Shown here piece after piece: positions 36,527-45,887 of a stretch of 64,000 bases of DNA. The position numbers and the translations under genes were made by a program. The DNA is taken from NCBI RefSeq assembly GCF_000591055.1, contig NC_020388.1:2848574-2912573 (forward strand), given 5' to 3'. Source of the stretch: Natronomonas moolapensis 8.8.11 (GTDB lineage Archaea; Halobacteriota; Halobacteria; Halobacteriales; Haloarculaceae). The first letter of the stretch is position 1. Each line of letters opens with the position of its first letter. Under the pieces are notes generated by a model. That model made no database searches. It was not told the DNA's origin and saw only the letters and a list, made by a program, of their open reading frames with translations.

Positions 36527-37068
36527 TCGAGTGCCTCGATGATTCGGTCGAGTTTCTTTTCGACGCTGTGTTGACGCCGCTCCAGTTCGATGATGCGCTC
36601 GCCGACTTCGTCGATGTCCGATTGGGTCGGCATCCCGAGCTGTTCGAGGGTATCCTCGCCCATCGAGTCGACCTCCTCGCGCATCTCCATCATCGCGTTG
36701 ACCAACTGGCCGTTCGCGGCGGCGAAGGCGGAGGTACCCATGACCTCCTTGAACGCCTCGTTGGCGCTCTGTAGCCAGATATCGCGGAACTCCGTCATGT
36801 CGACGTCCTCGCCCTCGGCAGCCGCGGTCGTCCGGCCCGACATCTCCTCGGCGGCGTTCATCCAGACCTCGTAGGCGTCGCTGTACCCTTCGACGCTGCT
36901 CGAGAGGGCCTCGTCGTCCGGCATCGAGTCCTCCATCGCGTCGGCCCACGATTCCATGAACGCCGCGCTGGCCTCCATGTTCTGCTCCATCGACTGGGCG
37001 ACCGCGTTGTTCATGTTCTCGACTAGTTCGTTCCACTCGGCCTGCATCTGCTTGTTAGTGTTACTCAT
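36523..37068 (-). CDS. phaE: PHA synthase subunit PhaE (haloarchaeal type)
   Basis: 181 residues, helical and acidic: [46 protein letters not shown], and a C-terminal coiled coil ([23 protein letters not shown]). It matches the short haloarchaeal PhaE required for PhaC activity. Overlaps phaC by four bases; 69 bp downstream of phaP. Confidence 0.92.
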   Translation of the reverse strand: MSNTNKQMQAEWNELVENMNNAVAQSMEQNMEASAAFMESWADAMEDSMPDDEALSSSVEGYSDAYEVWMNAAEEMSGRTTAAAEGEDVDMTEFRDIWLQSANEAFKEVMGTSAFAAANGQLVNAMMEMREEVDSMGEDTLEQLGMPTQSDIDEVGERIIELERRQHSVEKKLDRIIEALE

Positions 37069-37137
37069 TGTTGATGTGTCCTCGGTTGATCTACAAAAAT
37101 GCGATGCATTGTGTTCGTCATTTCGGGATCTCCTCGG

Positions 37138-37776
37138 TTACTCCTCGGCGTCGAACCCCGTCGACGGGACACGCTCGAGCATCTCCTCGAGTTGCGTCTG
37201 GAACTGCTGGAGTTGGGCCTCGAACTGCTCGCTAAACGCCTCGGCCGGAGCGTCGAACCCCTCGGCGACGTCTGCGTCGCCCGACTCGAGTTGTGCTTGC
37301 AGTTCCTCGAACTGCGTTTCGGCCTCCTCGAAGGCCTCGAGCGTCTGGGACTCGATCTCCTCGTGGGCCTCGAGCACCGCGTCGAGTTGATCGTTGAGCC
37401 TCGCCAGGGAGTCGGCGGTCAGTTCCTCGTAGGCGTCGGATCGGTCCTCGGCCTCGGTGCCGACCGCTTCGAAGGCATCGGCGTGGCGGGACTCGATCTC
37501 GTCGAACTGCTCGTCGACGGTCGATCGGATCTCCGCGACGGCGTCGTCGGCCCCGGGAATCGTCGCTTCGACCGCGTCGAGGTAGTCGTGGAGGCCGGTT
37601 CGCGTCAACTGGACGCTCCGTTTCTGGGCGGCCTCGGTCTCGTCGACGCCCTCGAGGAGGGCCTGGCCCATCCGTCGCTGGAGTTCGATGCCCTCCTCCA
37701 TCGCCTTCCGGCTCTGTTGGATGCTCGTCCGCTGGAGTTCGAAGACGGCCTCGAGCGGGTTGGGGTGTTCACTCAT
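37138..37776 (-). CDS. phaP: Granule-associated phasin PhaP (haloarchaeal)
   Basis: 212 residues from ATG 37776; the GTG/ATG frame upstream overlaps phaR and is not used. Almost wholly helical, Glu/Gln-rich with heptad patterns (RRMGQALLEGVDETEAAQKR; EAFEEAETQFEELQAQLES). Haloarchaeal phasins coat PHA granules. It lies between phaR and phaE, as in Haloferax mediterranei. The start overlaps the phaR stop by 8 bp. Confidence 0.88.
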   Translation of the reverse strand: MSEHPNPLEAVFELQRTSIQQSRKAMEEGIELQRRMGQALLEGVDETEAAQKRSVQLTRTGLHDYLDAVEATIPGADDAVAEIRSTVDEQFDEIESRHADAFEAVGTEAEDRSDAYEELTADSLARLNDQLDAVLEAHEEIESQTLEAFEEAETQFEELQAQLESGDADVAEGFDAPAEAFSEQFEAQLQQFQTQLEEMLERVPSTGFDAEE

Positions 37777-38104
37777 CGTCGTCACTCCGGTTTCGCTTGA
37801 CCGGTACGACGACGGTCTGGACGATGTCCCCCTCTCCGATGTCGAGGGCCTCACGCTCGGCGTCGGGGATCGAGATCCGGCCGCCGCTTTGAATCCGGGT
37901 TTTGAACGTCGCCATCTGGGTCATCGTTCCGAGCTGCTCGGAGATGTTCCCGAGATCAGGGGTGGCGCCCACTCCAGCACTCATAAAGAGATTCTGGAGT
38001 GCTTCCTGTTGTTTCCGCGTCGCCTGCTCGGACGTCTCCTGTATCGCTTTCATCACGTTCGGCGGCCACATCAGACCGTCCGTGTTTTCGTTCGCTTCCG
38101 GCAT
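37769..38104 (-). CDS. phaR: AbrB-type PHA regulator PhaR
   Basis: 111 residues from ATG 38104. The C-terminal SpoVT/AbrB swapped-hairpin reads RIQSGGRISIPDAEREALDIGEGDIV; an N-terminal helical part (PNVMKAIQETSEQATRKQQEALQNLF) is phasin-like and may bind granules. In Haloferax mediterranei PhaR represses phaRP and is released by growing granules. The intergenic region holds repeats suited to it. Confidence 0.87.
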   Translation of the reverse strand: MPEANENTDGLMWPPNVMKAIQETSEQATRKQQEALQNLFMSAGVGATPDLGNISEQLGTMTQMATFKTRIQSGGRISIPDAEREALDIGEGDIVQTVVVPVKRNRSDDDE

Positions 38105-38128
38105 GACACCGGATAAACTCCCGGAGTG

Positions 38129-38196
38129 GATAAATCTTCCGAAACGTGGCAACATATGGTTTTCAATACCATCTAATGGTTTTCAACCCCTGAAAA
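38129..38196. promoter_or_regulatory. phaR / phaJ control region with TTTTCA repeats
   Basis: On the minus strand ATTTATC (38129-38135) lies about 28 nt before the phaR ATG, a leaderless promoter. Upstream of it the 11-mer ATGGTTTTCAA is repeated exactly at 38156-38166 and 38176-38186, 20 bp apart (two helical turns). The second copy also forms TTTTCA-N5-TGAAAA (38180-38196). These are good operator candidates for PhaR acting on phaR-phaP-phaE-phaC and on divergent phaJ. Confidence 0.65.
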
Positions 38197-38238
38197 GGCA
38201 TCAGGTTTTAGTAGTGGTGGCCCGTATGTCGAGAGGAG

Positions 38239-38886
38239 ATGAGCAATAGTTCGTACCCGGTGCCGTTCGATACGTGGGCGGAGACGTCCTCGCGCGTACT
38301 TAATACGTTTCTCGAAGCGAACCGAGCGGCCAACAAAGCCGCGTTTTCGGCGTTCGGGTCGAAAGCGATCCAACCGACGGCGCAGAACGGCTCGAGCGAG
38401 CCCGCAGTCGCCCTCAAATCCGAGGAGCAGCGACTCGAAGCCGGGGCGGACCTCGGGGGCTGGGAGACCGAACGGCTGATCGAGGGAGAGCTCTCTGTCG
38501 GCGACTCGGTCAACTTCACCAAGACGATCTCCAAAGACGACATCAAGCGGTTCGCGGCCGCCTCCGGGGACACGAACCCGATCCACCTCGACGACGAGTT
38601 CGCCTCTGATACCCGGTTCAACGGACGTATCGCCCACGGTATCCTGGTGTCGGGACTCATAAGCGCCGCGCTCGCCCGCCTGCCGGGCAGCGTCGTCTAC
38701 CTCTCGCAGGATCTCGAGTTCCGTGCCCCGGTTCGGATCGGGGACGAGGTGACCGCGACGGTCGAGATCGTCGAGGACCTCGGCGGCGACCAGTACCGGA
38801 TTCAGACGACCGTCGTGAAGGGCGAGGACGCGGTCATCGAGGGCGAGGCCGTCGTCCTGATCGACGAACCGCCGGCTGACGACTGA
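38239..38886 (+). CDS. phaJ: (R)-specific enoyl-CoA hydratase PhaJ (MaoC family)
   Basis: 215 residues. Residues ~85-210 form a MaoC hot-dog domain with the hydratase-2 catalytic motif SGDTNPIHLDDEFA (Asp...His). The N-terminal 80 residues (SSYPVPFDTWAETSSRVLNTFLEANRAANK) resemble PHA granule proteins and may localise the enzyme to granules. It makes (R)-3-hydroxyacyl-CoA from beta-oxidation for PhaEC. Divergent from phaR. Confidence 0.92.
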   Translation: MSNSSYPVPFDTWAETSSRVLNTFLEANRAANKAAFSAFGSKAIQPTAQNGSSEPAVALKSEEQRLEAGADLGGWETERLIEGELSVGDSVNFTKTISKDDIKRFAAASGDTNPIHLDDEFASDTRFNGRIAHGILVSGLISAALARLPGSVVYLSQDLEFRAPVRIGDEVTATVEIVEDLGGDQYRIQTTVVKGEDAVIEGEAVVLIDEPPADD

Positions 38887-39219
38887 AGCCGACCGTTGTC
38901 GCCCTCCTCGAGGGGCATTCGGAGGGATCGACGCTCGCCGAGGACGCGCCGTATCCGCCCGATACCGGCCTCCGTCCGGAACCGACGCCGGCCGCGCGCG
39001 GTTTCGTCGTGTGCGAAACATCGGGGAGCACGCGCGACGAGGGATCACACACCACGGCCCCGGTGGCTCTCGCTCGGTTCGGCCACGCGTTCGTTCTCTC
39101 CACAGAGACGGTGTTTCGGAGACGGTAGGGGGGACTCCGGCGACTACGAGCGTTACGTTGCTACGGAGACGTACCTCGGGCGCCGGTGGCGCACCGAGAG
39201 GCAGCTCGTGGGGAACGGA
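38887..39219. other. Intergenic region with a possible decayed gene
   Basis: 333 bases. In the plus-strand frame ending at TAG 39127-39129 an uninterrupted run VVALLEGHSEGSTLAEDAPY ... ARFGHAFVLSTETVFRRR looks protein-like, but no ATG/GTG/TTG start with a promoter serves it and upstream the frame meets a stop within phaJ. I treat it as a possible gene remnant. The rest is featureless. Confidence 0.4.
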
Positions 39220-39561
39220 TCAACTCGAAAGGCCAGCGAGTTCCTCGTCGGCCTCTAGTCCCTCCCGGAGACGACTCGAATCGGCGTCGAGGGCGTACTG
39301 GGGGCGACCCTTCCCGACGGGCGAACGGTCCTCGGGGCGCTGTTCGTCGACGAAGTCGGTGTCGGCCAGACCGGCCAGCGCGCGGATCACGTCGGCGTCC
39401 GAGAGGCTCCCGACCGGTTGGCTGTCGGCAGCCTCGAGGAGCCGTTTCGCCTCGGATTTGATCTCGGCGGCGTCGGCCGGCGTCCGGTCCGCATCGGCCA
39501 TATCGACCAGACAACAGAGGGTAATCCGCTGTGCGAACGTCATCGAGTCGGGATCATACAT
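39220..39561 (-). CDS. Small haloarchaeal protein, possible winged-helix
   Basis: 113 residues from ATG 39561 (MYDPDSMTFAQRITLCCLVD); the internal Met at 39543 is an alternative start. Helical pattern QRITLCCLVDMADADRTPADAAEIKSEAKRLLEAA, then SLSDADVIRALAGLADTDFV and a GRPQYALD hairpin suggest a winged-helix fold. Family not recognised. Upstream ORF extension to 39780 rejected as not protein-like. Confidence 0.65.
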   Translation of the reverse strand: MYDPDSMTFAQRITLCCLVDMADADRTPADAAEIKSEAKRLLEAADSQPVGSLSDADVIRALAGLADTDFVDEQRPEDRSPVGKGRPQYALDADSSRLREGLEADEELAGLSS

Positions 39562-39777
39562 ACATCGATGGACGACAGCGGAGGAAATAAATCCTGTCCA
39601 AGACCGTGAAGGATCGACGAACCGGGTCGGTCGACAGCGGGGGCTGATGCCGACTGATGGTAGGGGCAGGGATCGATCGGTGTGGTCGCCGGTCAGACCT
39701 CGGTCGAAAGCGCCCGGCGGTCGATGAGACGGCGGACGCGCCGCCGGGGCGCGCTGTCGGGACGGGGGCGCAAAAAA

Positions 39778-39785
39778 CATATATT
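39778..39785 (+). promoter_or_regulatory. TATA box of the small zinc-ribbon gene
   Basis: CATATATT about 26 nt before the ATG at 39807; leaderless spacing supports that the short gene is real. Confidence 0.5.
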
Positions 39786-39806
39786 CCGGGACGGTCCAGA
39801 GGACGT

Positions 39807-39935
39807 ATGTCAGGACGCGCCGGATCGGACTGCCCGGAGTGCGGCGGCCAGCTGAGCTCGAACGACGGGGGGATGAACTACCGGTGTCGGGACTGCTCGC
39901 GGGAGTTCGACAGCGCTGACGTGTTTCTGCTGTGA
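39807..39935 (+). CDS. Small zinc-ribbon protein (42 aa)
   Basis: MSGRAGSDCPECGGQLSSND then YRCRDCSREF and the end ADVFLL: two CxxC knuckles 16 residues apart, a typical zinc ribbon. Leaderless-type promoter at correct spacing. Many haloarchaeal genomes encode such one-domain proteins; function unknown. Convergent with cgi121. Confidence 0.75.
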   Translation: MSGRAGSDCPECGGQLSSNDGGMNYRCRDCSREFDSADVFLL

Positions 39936-39936
39936 G

Positions 39937-40440
39937 CTACCGTTCGACGACGAGGAGCGCGACCCGCTCGAGGACCAGCGCTGCCAGGCCGGCGTCGGTT
40001 GCTTCGAGTTCGGCCGCGTCGATATCGTAGAACGAGCGGACCCGCGCCTCGTCGTACGCCCCGAGCGTCGGGGCCGAAGCGAGGAGCTCCTCGATCGCTT
40101 CGGCGGCGGCCTCCTCACCGGGACCGTCGACGAGGACGACTGCCGGGGTCTCACCGGGCGAAAGACCCATTTCGAAGGCCCGGTCGATCTGCCGACGACC
40201 GGCCGCGTACAGCGCGATCTCGACCCCCCGATCGCGAGCGATCGCCTCGCCGCGGGCGCGCTCTCTGTCCGCGAGTTCGACGGCCCGCGCTATGTGGCGA
40301 CGGGAGACGACGTAGCGGGCGTCGAACGCCTGGACGGTCGCGTCGTGAGCGGTCGCGATTTCGCCCGTACGCTCGAGGAAGGCGTCGACGTCAGCGAATC
40401 GGTCCCCGCCGATCGACACGATCCCCTCGATCAGCCGCAC
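39937..40440 (-). CDS. cgi121: KEOPS complex subunit Cgi121
   Basis: 167 residues. Cgi121/TPRKB fold: VQAFDARYVVSRRHIARAVELADR, GVEIALYAAGRRQIDRAFEMG, then VVLVDGPGEEAAAEAIEELL. Cgi121 binds the tRNA 3' CCA end in KEOPS, which makes the t6A modification with Kae1-Bud32. It lies 16 bp behind hel308 on the same strand, so they are probably co-transcribed. Confidence 0.92.
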   Translation of the reverse strand: MRLIEGIVSIGGDRFADVDAFLERTGEIATAHDATVQAFDARYVVSRRHIARAVELADRERARGEAIARDRGVEIALYAAGRRQIDRAFEMGLSPGETPAVVLVDGPGEEAAAEAIEELLASAPTLGAYDEARVRSFYDIDAAELEATDAGLAALVLERVALLVVER

Positions 40441-40456
40441 TACCGATCACCGCCCA

Positions 40457-42766
40457 TCAGAAATCACCGAGGTTGGACTGATCGTCGCCGGTCCCGTCCG
40501 CCGCCCTCCCGCGTTCGCCGTCACCGGGGATCGCCGTCGCGTCCGGGCTGACGCCGTCCATGCCCGAGTCGGGATGGCCGGCCGCCTCGAGGACGTTCTC
40601 GGCCGTCTTTGTTCGTCCGCGGAGCGCACCGAGGACGACCGCCTTGTCGGCCTCGCGGAGGTCGGCCCGGGTCTCGATACCGGCGTCGTAGAGCCGCCGT
40701 GCGCGCTTGCGGCCGACGCCCCGGACCCCCGCGAGGTCGATCAGCTCCTCGCCGACGCCGTGTTTGACGCGCTGTCTCGCCTCGCGGATCGTCGGAACGC
40801 ACTCGAGACCGAGCTCGCCCGCGAGGGACTCGGCCGCCCCGAGTAGCCACTCGGCGGTGTCGACTTTCCCGCGGATGTCGCCCGGGCCGACCCCGTAGCG
40901 TTCGGCGATCTCGTCCTCGTCGAGCTCGCTCGCCCAGTCTTCGAGCATCCGGGCGGTCTTCAGCGCCGACAGCCAGTCCTCGAAGCGCTCCTCCTCGAAC
41001 TCGCTGGGGATCGCACCGAGGAACTCCGACTCGCGCTCGTAGGCCACCATCGTGTACTCCTCTCGGTCGCCCGAGCGGAGGTACAGCTCGTACATGTCCG
41101 GCGTGCGGGAAACGAGGTGATACAGCCCCATCGCCGTCGGGGTGCTCGCGCCCTCGAGCCCGTCGAGAACCTCCGCGGCGCTCATCGGATCGAGATACAG
41201 CCGCGAGACGGTGTGGCCGAGGTTCGTCGCCCCGATTGTGCCGTCGCGGTCGATGAAGTCGTTGGCATCCAGGTACTCGAGCGTCGAATCGACGATCCGC
41301 TCGAGGTTGTCTCGGGCGGCGCCGTCTCGGGGGTCTCTCCGGCCGTCAGTGTCTGTCTCGTCGTCGGATCCGGCCCCGCGTCGGTACTGGGTCGCGTACA
41401 GCGTCCGGTCGAGAAAGTTCAAAAGCGCCGCCCGCGAGTCCGCGAACCCGGAAGCGACCGTCGCGAGCAGGTGGGTTCGCATCGACGGCTCGCGCGCGAG
41501 TTTCGACTCAACCGGTTCGGGGTCGGCCCAGACGTAGCGGTCGAGCAACTCGTCGAGTTCGTCGTGGCTCTTCGCCAGCAACAACGCCTCGCCGTAGGGA
41601 TCCCGCCCCGGACGGCCCGCCCGCCCCATCATCTGGTGGACCTCGAGCACGGAGAGGGGTTTCATGCCGCCGGCCTCCCCAGAGTAGCGCCGCCAGTCCC
41701 GGACGACGACGCGTCTGGAGGGGGTGTTCACGCCGGCCGCGAGCGTCGGCGTGGCCGAGACGACCTTTATCAGCCGGTCGCGGAAGGCGTCCTCGACGAT
41801 CGAACGATGTTCGCTCGAACAGCCGGCGTGGTGGAAGGCGGCGCCCTTCTCGACGCAGGCGGCGAGGTCCTCGCTGGTCTCGGTGTCGGAGACGCCGCGG
41901 ATCTCCTCGGCGAGATCGGTCAGTTGCCGGCGCTCGTCTTCGTCGAGTCCGTCGCAGCTCGTGTTGGCCAGCCGCTTTGCCGCCCCCTCGGCGTTCCGCC
42001 GGGAGTTGACGAACACGAGCGTCGACCCGTCCTCGGCGAGCGTGTCGCGGACGATCGCTTCGGTGGGTTTCTCGTTGGAGCCGACGCGGAGTTCGCGCTG
42101 TGAGCCGTCGCCGAAATGTAAGGCCTGCCCGTACTGGACCCCCGTTTTGAGTTCGATCGGCCGCCACGCGGAGTCGACCAGTTCGGCGTCGAGCCACTCG
42201 GCCATCTCGCCCGCGTTGCCGACGGTCGCCGACAGGGCAACGACCTGGAGGTTCGGATTGATCCGCCGGAGTTTCGCGAGCGTCACCTCCAGCGTCGGTC
42301 CCCGGTTGGGGTCGTCGACGAGGTGGACCTCATCGCTGACGACACAGTCGAGGTCGTCGACCCACGGCGCCCCGTTTCTGACGAGCGAGTCGACCTTCTC
42401 GCTCGTGGCCACGATGACGTCCTTTCCGGTGAGCCACTCGCCCGTGTCCTCGTAGTTGCCGGTCGCGACGCCGATCGAGACGCCGTAGGGTTCGAACGCC
42501 TCGAACTCCTCGCGTTTCTCGCTGGCGAGCGCCCGCAACGGAACGATGTACAGCGCCGTCCCGCCGCGCTCGACCGCCGACAGCATCCCGAGTTGGGCGA
42601 TGAGGGTCTTGCCGCTCGCGGTCGGGACCGACGCGACCAGGCTGTTTCCCTCTGCGACCCCGGCCTCGACGGCGTCGGCCTGCGGCGGATACAGCGACTC
42701 GATGCCCTCCTCCCGGAGGTGCGCGGCGAACCACGGCGGCACCCCGGACACGTCGGCGACATCCAT
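40457..42766 (-). CDS. hel308: Hel308 superfamily 2 DNA helicase
   Basis: 769 residues from ATG 42766. Q-motif region [12 protein letters not shown], Walker A PTASGKT, the DExH box DEVH, SATVGN, and [15 protein letters not shown] motif VI. The ratchet and a helix-hairpin-helix ([24 protein letters not shown]) follow. The last residues read QSNLGDF, fitting the Q-x-x-L-x-x-F PCNA-interacting box at an exposed C-terminus. Role: unwinds stalled forks and lagging-strand structures. Confidence 0.95.
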   Translation of the reverse strand: MDVADVSGVPPWFAAHLREEGIESLYPPQADAVEAGVAEGNSLVASVPTASGKTLIAQLGMLSAVERGGTALYIVPLRALASEKREEFEAFEPYGVSIGVATGNYEDTGEWLTGKDVIVATSEKVDSLVRNGAPWVDDLDCVVSDEVHLVDDPNRGPTLEVTLAKLRRINPNLQVVALSATVGNAGEMAEWLDAELVDSAWRPIELKTGVQYGQALHFGDGSQRELRVGSNEKPTEAIVRDTLAEDGSTLVFVNSRRNAEGAAKRLANTSCDGLDEDERRQLTDLAEEIRGVSDTETSEDLAACVEKGAAFHHAGCSSEHRSIVEDAFRDRLIKVVSATPTLAAGVNTPSRRVVVRDWRRYSGEAGGMKPLSVLEVHQMMGRAGRPGRDPYGEALLLAKSHDELDELLDRYVWADPEPVESKLAREPSMRTHLLATVASGFADSRAALLNFLDRTLYATQYRRGAGSDDETDTDGRRDPRDGAARDNLERIVDSTLEYLDANDFIDRDGTIGATNLGHTVSRLYLDPMSAAEVLDGLEGASTPTAMGLYHLVSRTPDMYELYLRSGDREEYTMVAYERESEFLGAIPSEFEEERFEDWLSALKTARMLEDWASELDEDEIAERYGVGPGDIRGKVDTAEWLLGAAESLAGELGLECVPTIREARQRVKHGVGEELIDLAGVRGVGRKRARRLYDAGIETRADLREADKAVVLGALRGRTKTAENVLEAAGHPDSGMDGVSPDATAIPGDGERGRAADGTGDDQSNLGDF

Positions 42767-42919
42767 TAGGATTCGGTTGTGCGTCGTCGAATGTAAAGTG
42801 TCGTATCGCCGGCGAGCGATCGACCGAGCGGGTCGAAGATGGATCATAAATACTGCGGGAGCCTATCGGTGGATGAACTCCGCAAAACCGTTTTGTTTTT
42901 TCGGGCCGAACGATAGCTA

Positions 42920-44374
42920 ATGTCTTCGGATCTGCGCTCGACACCGTTTGATCAGCGTGGGGTGTCGGTGCTGCACGTCGACGACGACCCGTCTGTTCTC
43001 GATCTGACGTCGGCGTTTCTCGATAGGGAGTTAGAGGCGGTCTCCGTTGCGACCGAGACGTCACCGGAGGACGCGCTCGCGCGGCTCGAAAGCGAGGGAT
43101 TCGACTGCCTCATCAGCGATTACGACATGCCCGGCATGAACGGGCTGGAGCTGTTCGAGGCGGTCCACGAGGACCACCCGCTGCTCCCGTTCGTCCTCTA
43201 CACCGGCAAGGGGAGCGAGGAAATCGCGAGCCAGGCCGTCAACGCCGGCGTCACCGGCTACTTCCAGAAGGGCGGTCCCGACCAGCAGCGCCGTCTGGCG
43301 AACCGCGTCGAGCAGGCCGCAGCGGACTACCACACGCGGATCGAGGCCGACCGGTACTCGACGGTCCTCCGGGCGCTCGAGTACCCGATCTACGTCGTCG
43401 ACGAAACGGGCGTGTTCTCCTACGTCAACGACGCGCTGGTCGAGATGACCGGCTACGAGCGCGAGGAGATTATCGGTAGTCCGACGGGCATCATCAAGGA
43501 CGAGGCGGCCGTCGAGGAGGCCGAAAACCAACTCGGATCGATCCTCTCGCACGAGGGGCCAGACACCGCCCAGTTTCCCGTCGACATCCAGCCGAAGGAG
43601 GGCGATCCCATCCCGTGTCGGGACCACATGGCCGTCCTCCCCTACGAGGGCGAGGAGTTCCGCGGCAGCGTCGGCATCCTGCGGAACACCTGTTCGGAGG
43701 TGCGCCGCGAGGCCGAACTCGAACGCCGCGAGGCCGAACTCGAACGGCAAAACGATCGCCTCGAGCGGTTCGCGAGCATCGTCTCCCACGACCTCCAATC
43801 GCCCATAAGCGTCGCGACGGGACGCATCGAGTTGGCGAAAAGCGGAATCGGCGAGGGGGACGGAGAGCACCTCGACGCCGCTATGGAGGCGCTCGACCGG
43901 ATGGAGACGATCGTCGAGGACACACTCACCCTGGCCCGGCAGGGCGACACGGTCGGCGACGTCGAGGCAGTGTCGCTGTCGACGATCGTCGAGGAGTGTT
44001 GGCGGACGACCGACACGGGCGGGGCGACCGTCGAGATCGTCGAGGACCTGCGGTTCCGTGCGGACCCCGACCGGCTCCGGAACCTCCTCGGAAACCTCTT
44101 TACGAACGCCGTCAACCACGGCGGCGACAACGCCACCGTCCGGGTCGGGACGACCGAGGACGGGTTCTACGTCGCCGACGACGGCCCCGGCATCCCGCCC
44201 GAAGACCGATCGGACGTGTTCAATCCTGGCTACACGACGTCGGCGGACGGCACCGGCTTCGGGCTGGCGATCGTCGACGAGATCGCCGCCGCCCACGGCT
44301 GGCGCGTCTCGGTGGCGGAGTCGACCTCGGGCGGGGCGCGCTTCGACATCGAGGGTGTCGTCGAGGCGCCGTAG
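42920..44374 (+). CDS. Receiver-PAS-histidine kinase hybrid
   Basis: 484 residues, soluble. A receiver domain comes first (VLHVDDDPSVLDL, phospho-Asp in LISDYDMPGMNG, Lys in GYFQKGG), then a PAS domain (~145-265; YPIYVVDETGVFSYVNDALVEMTGYEREE), a short coiled coil (RREAELERREAELERQNDRLER), HisKA with H in IVSHDLQSP, and HATPase with NLFTNAVNHGG, DDGPGIPP and GTGFGLAIV. A typical haloarchaeal sensor; its signal is unknown. Divergent from hel308. Confidence 0.92.
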   Translation: MSSDLRSTPFDQRGVSVLHVDDDPSVLDLTSAFLDRELEAVSVATETSPEDALARLESEGFDCLISDYDMPGMNGLELFEAVHEDHPLLPFVLYTGKGSEEIASQAVNAGVTGYFQKGGPDQQRRLANRVEQAAADYHTRIEADRYSTVLRALEYPIYVVDETGVFSYVNDALVEMTGYEREEIIGSPTGIIKDEAAVEEAENQLGSILSHEGPDTAQFPVDIQPKEGDPIPCRDHMAVLPYEGEEFRGSVGILRNTCSEVRREAELERREAELERQNDRLERFASIVSHDLQSPISVATGRIELAKSGIGEGDGEHLDAAMEALDRMETIVEDTLTLARQGDTVGDVEAVSLSTIVEECWRTTDTGGATVEIVEDLRFRADPDRLRNLLGNLFTNAVNHGGDNATVRVGTTEDGFYVADDGPGIPPEDRSDVFNPGYTTSADGTGFGLAIVDEIAAAHGWRVSVAESTSGGARFDIEGVVEAP

Positions 44375-44437
44375 GCGCGAGACCGAACGGGTCCTCGGCG
44401 CCGTCACGCATTTGACCCTGTCGGCCGAACGGCGTGT

Positions 44438-44680
44438 ATGAAGGTGCGCTTCGACCGCGAGACCTGTATCGGGATGTTCCAGTGTACTGCCGAGTGGGAC
44501 GGGTTCGAGAAGGACGAAGACGAGGGAAAAGCCGATCTCGCCGGAAGCGAGGAGGTCGAACCGGACGTCTTCGAACGGGAGGTCCCGGCTGAAGCCGAAC
44601 TCGACGCGAAGTTCGCCGCGCGGGTCTGTCCCGTCGACGCCATCGAGGTCTACGACGACGACGGCGAACAGATCGTATAG
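44438..44680 (+). CDS. 3Fe-4S-type ferredoxin
   Basis: 80 residues, very acidic. C10-x5-C16 (CIGMFQC) and late VCPVDAI give three cysteines, the pattern of a single [3Fe-4S] ferredoxin, with an acidic insert between. Electron carrier; the partner is not evident. Monocistronic, convergent with mdh. Confidence 0.82.
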   Translation: MKVRFDRETCIGMFQCTAEWDGFEKDEDEGKADLAGSEEVEPDVFEREVPAEAELDAKFAARVCPVDAIEVYDDDGEQIV

Positions 44681-44704
44681 CGTCGAAAAGCCGAATCGCG
44701 GCGA

Positions 44705-45616
44705 TCAGCTGATCTTTTCGTACTGCTCTTCGAGCTTCGCCGCGGCCTCGTCCATCAGTTCCGTCTCGTAGTCGTCGAGGTTCCACTCGATTACCTCTTC
44801 GACGCCGTCGGAGCCGAGTTTGACCGGGATGCCGAAGGCGGTGTTCCCGTGGCCGTACTCGCCGTCGAGGACCATCGATCCGGGCAGCACCTCCCCGGTA
44901 TCCTCGAGGACGGCCTCGACCATGTGGGCGACGCCCGTCGCCGGACCCCACTGGGTCGCGCCCTTGCGTTCGATGACGTCCATCGCGGACTCTTGGAGGT
45001 CCTCGAGGATGGCTTCGCGCTCGCCCTCGAAGTCGGGATCGGTGCCGTCGACGCGGACCTTCGAGAAGACAGGTACCTGCGCGTCGCCGTGTTCGCCGAG
45101 GATCGTCGCGTCGACGTTTCCGACGGGGACGTCGAAGCGCTCCGAGAGGACGTACCGGAAACGCGCGGAGTCGAGGCGGCCACCGAAGCCGATCACCTTG
45201 TGGCGGTCCCGGTCGCCCGACTCGTAGAGGTGGCGGTTGAGCAAGTCGACGGGGTTCGACGTCGTGATCGAGACGTACTCGTCGTTGTGCTCGTCGAGCG
45301 ACGCGCCGATGTCCTCCATGATCGGGGCGTTGTCGCCCGCGAGGTCGATCCGGGTCTGGCCCGGTTGCCGGGGGATGCCAGCGGTGATGACGACGACGTC
45401 GGAGCCCGCGGTGTCCGCATACTCGCCCTGAACGACGGTCGTGTTGGAGTCGTAGGCGATCCCGTGGTTCGTGTCGGCCGCCTGTCCGATGGTCGTCTCG
45501 CGCTGGTCGGGGATGTCAACAAAGACGAGTTCGTCGGCGATGTCCCGGAGCGCGATGTTGTACCCAGCAGCCGCACCGACGGTGCCCGCGGCACCGACAA
45601 TGCTAACTTTGGTCAT
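44705..45616 (-). CDS. mdh: Malate dehydrogenase (LDH-like)
   Basis: 303 residues. Rossmann GAAGTVG at the N-terminus, [13 protein letters not shown] (Arg determining malate/oxaloacetate specificity), TSNPVDLL, and the catalytic His in [12 protein letters not shown]. Full length of the tetrameric LDH-like MDH known from Haloarcula and Haloferax. Interconverts malate and oxaloacetate with NAD(H) in the TCA cycle. Confidence 0.95.
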   Translation of the reverse strand: MTKVSIVGAAGTVGAAAGYNIALRDIADELVFVDIPDQRETTIGQAADTNHGIAYDSNTTVVQGEYADTAGSDVVVITAGIPRQPGQTRIDLAGDNAPIMEDIGASLDEHNDEYVSITTSNPVDLLNRHLYESGDRDRHKVIGFGGRLDSARFRYVLSERFDVPVGNVDATILGEHGDAQVPVFSKVRVDGTDPDFEGEREAILEDLQESAMDVIERKGATQWGPATGVAHMVEAVLEDTGEVLPGSMVLDGEYGHGNTAFGIPVKLGSDGVEEVIEWNLDDYETELMDEAAAKLEEQYEKIS

Positions 45617-45887
45617 GATCGTTCACAGACGGGCGGGGAGGCCGATTAACTCTTGTCTTTTTTCGCCGGGAACGGGAGTCAGCTGAACGGCCGTTCGAGC
45701 CGCGTTACCGCCATTTTTAACTGTCCGTCGAAACCGAACTCGTCAACCCACGTACCGATCCGGCGGGGGGCACATGCGGTCGGGGCAAACGGGGACAGCG
45801 GACAACTCGGGAGGCCCACCCCGGCGTATCGACCCGCGAGGCGCCGCAACCGACAGGATTTCACGCTGCGGTCCCTTTCGCCCGGTA

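Noticed and set aside
38896..39258. 120-codon plus-strand frame after phaJ
   Set aside because: Arg/Ser/Pro-rich shadow-like composition; a different frame in the same stretch looks more protein-like but lacks a start.
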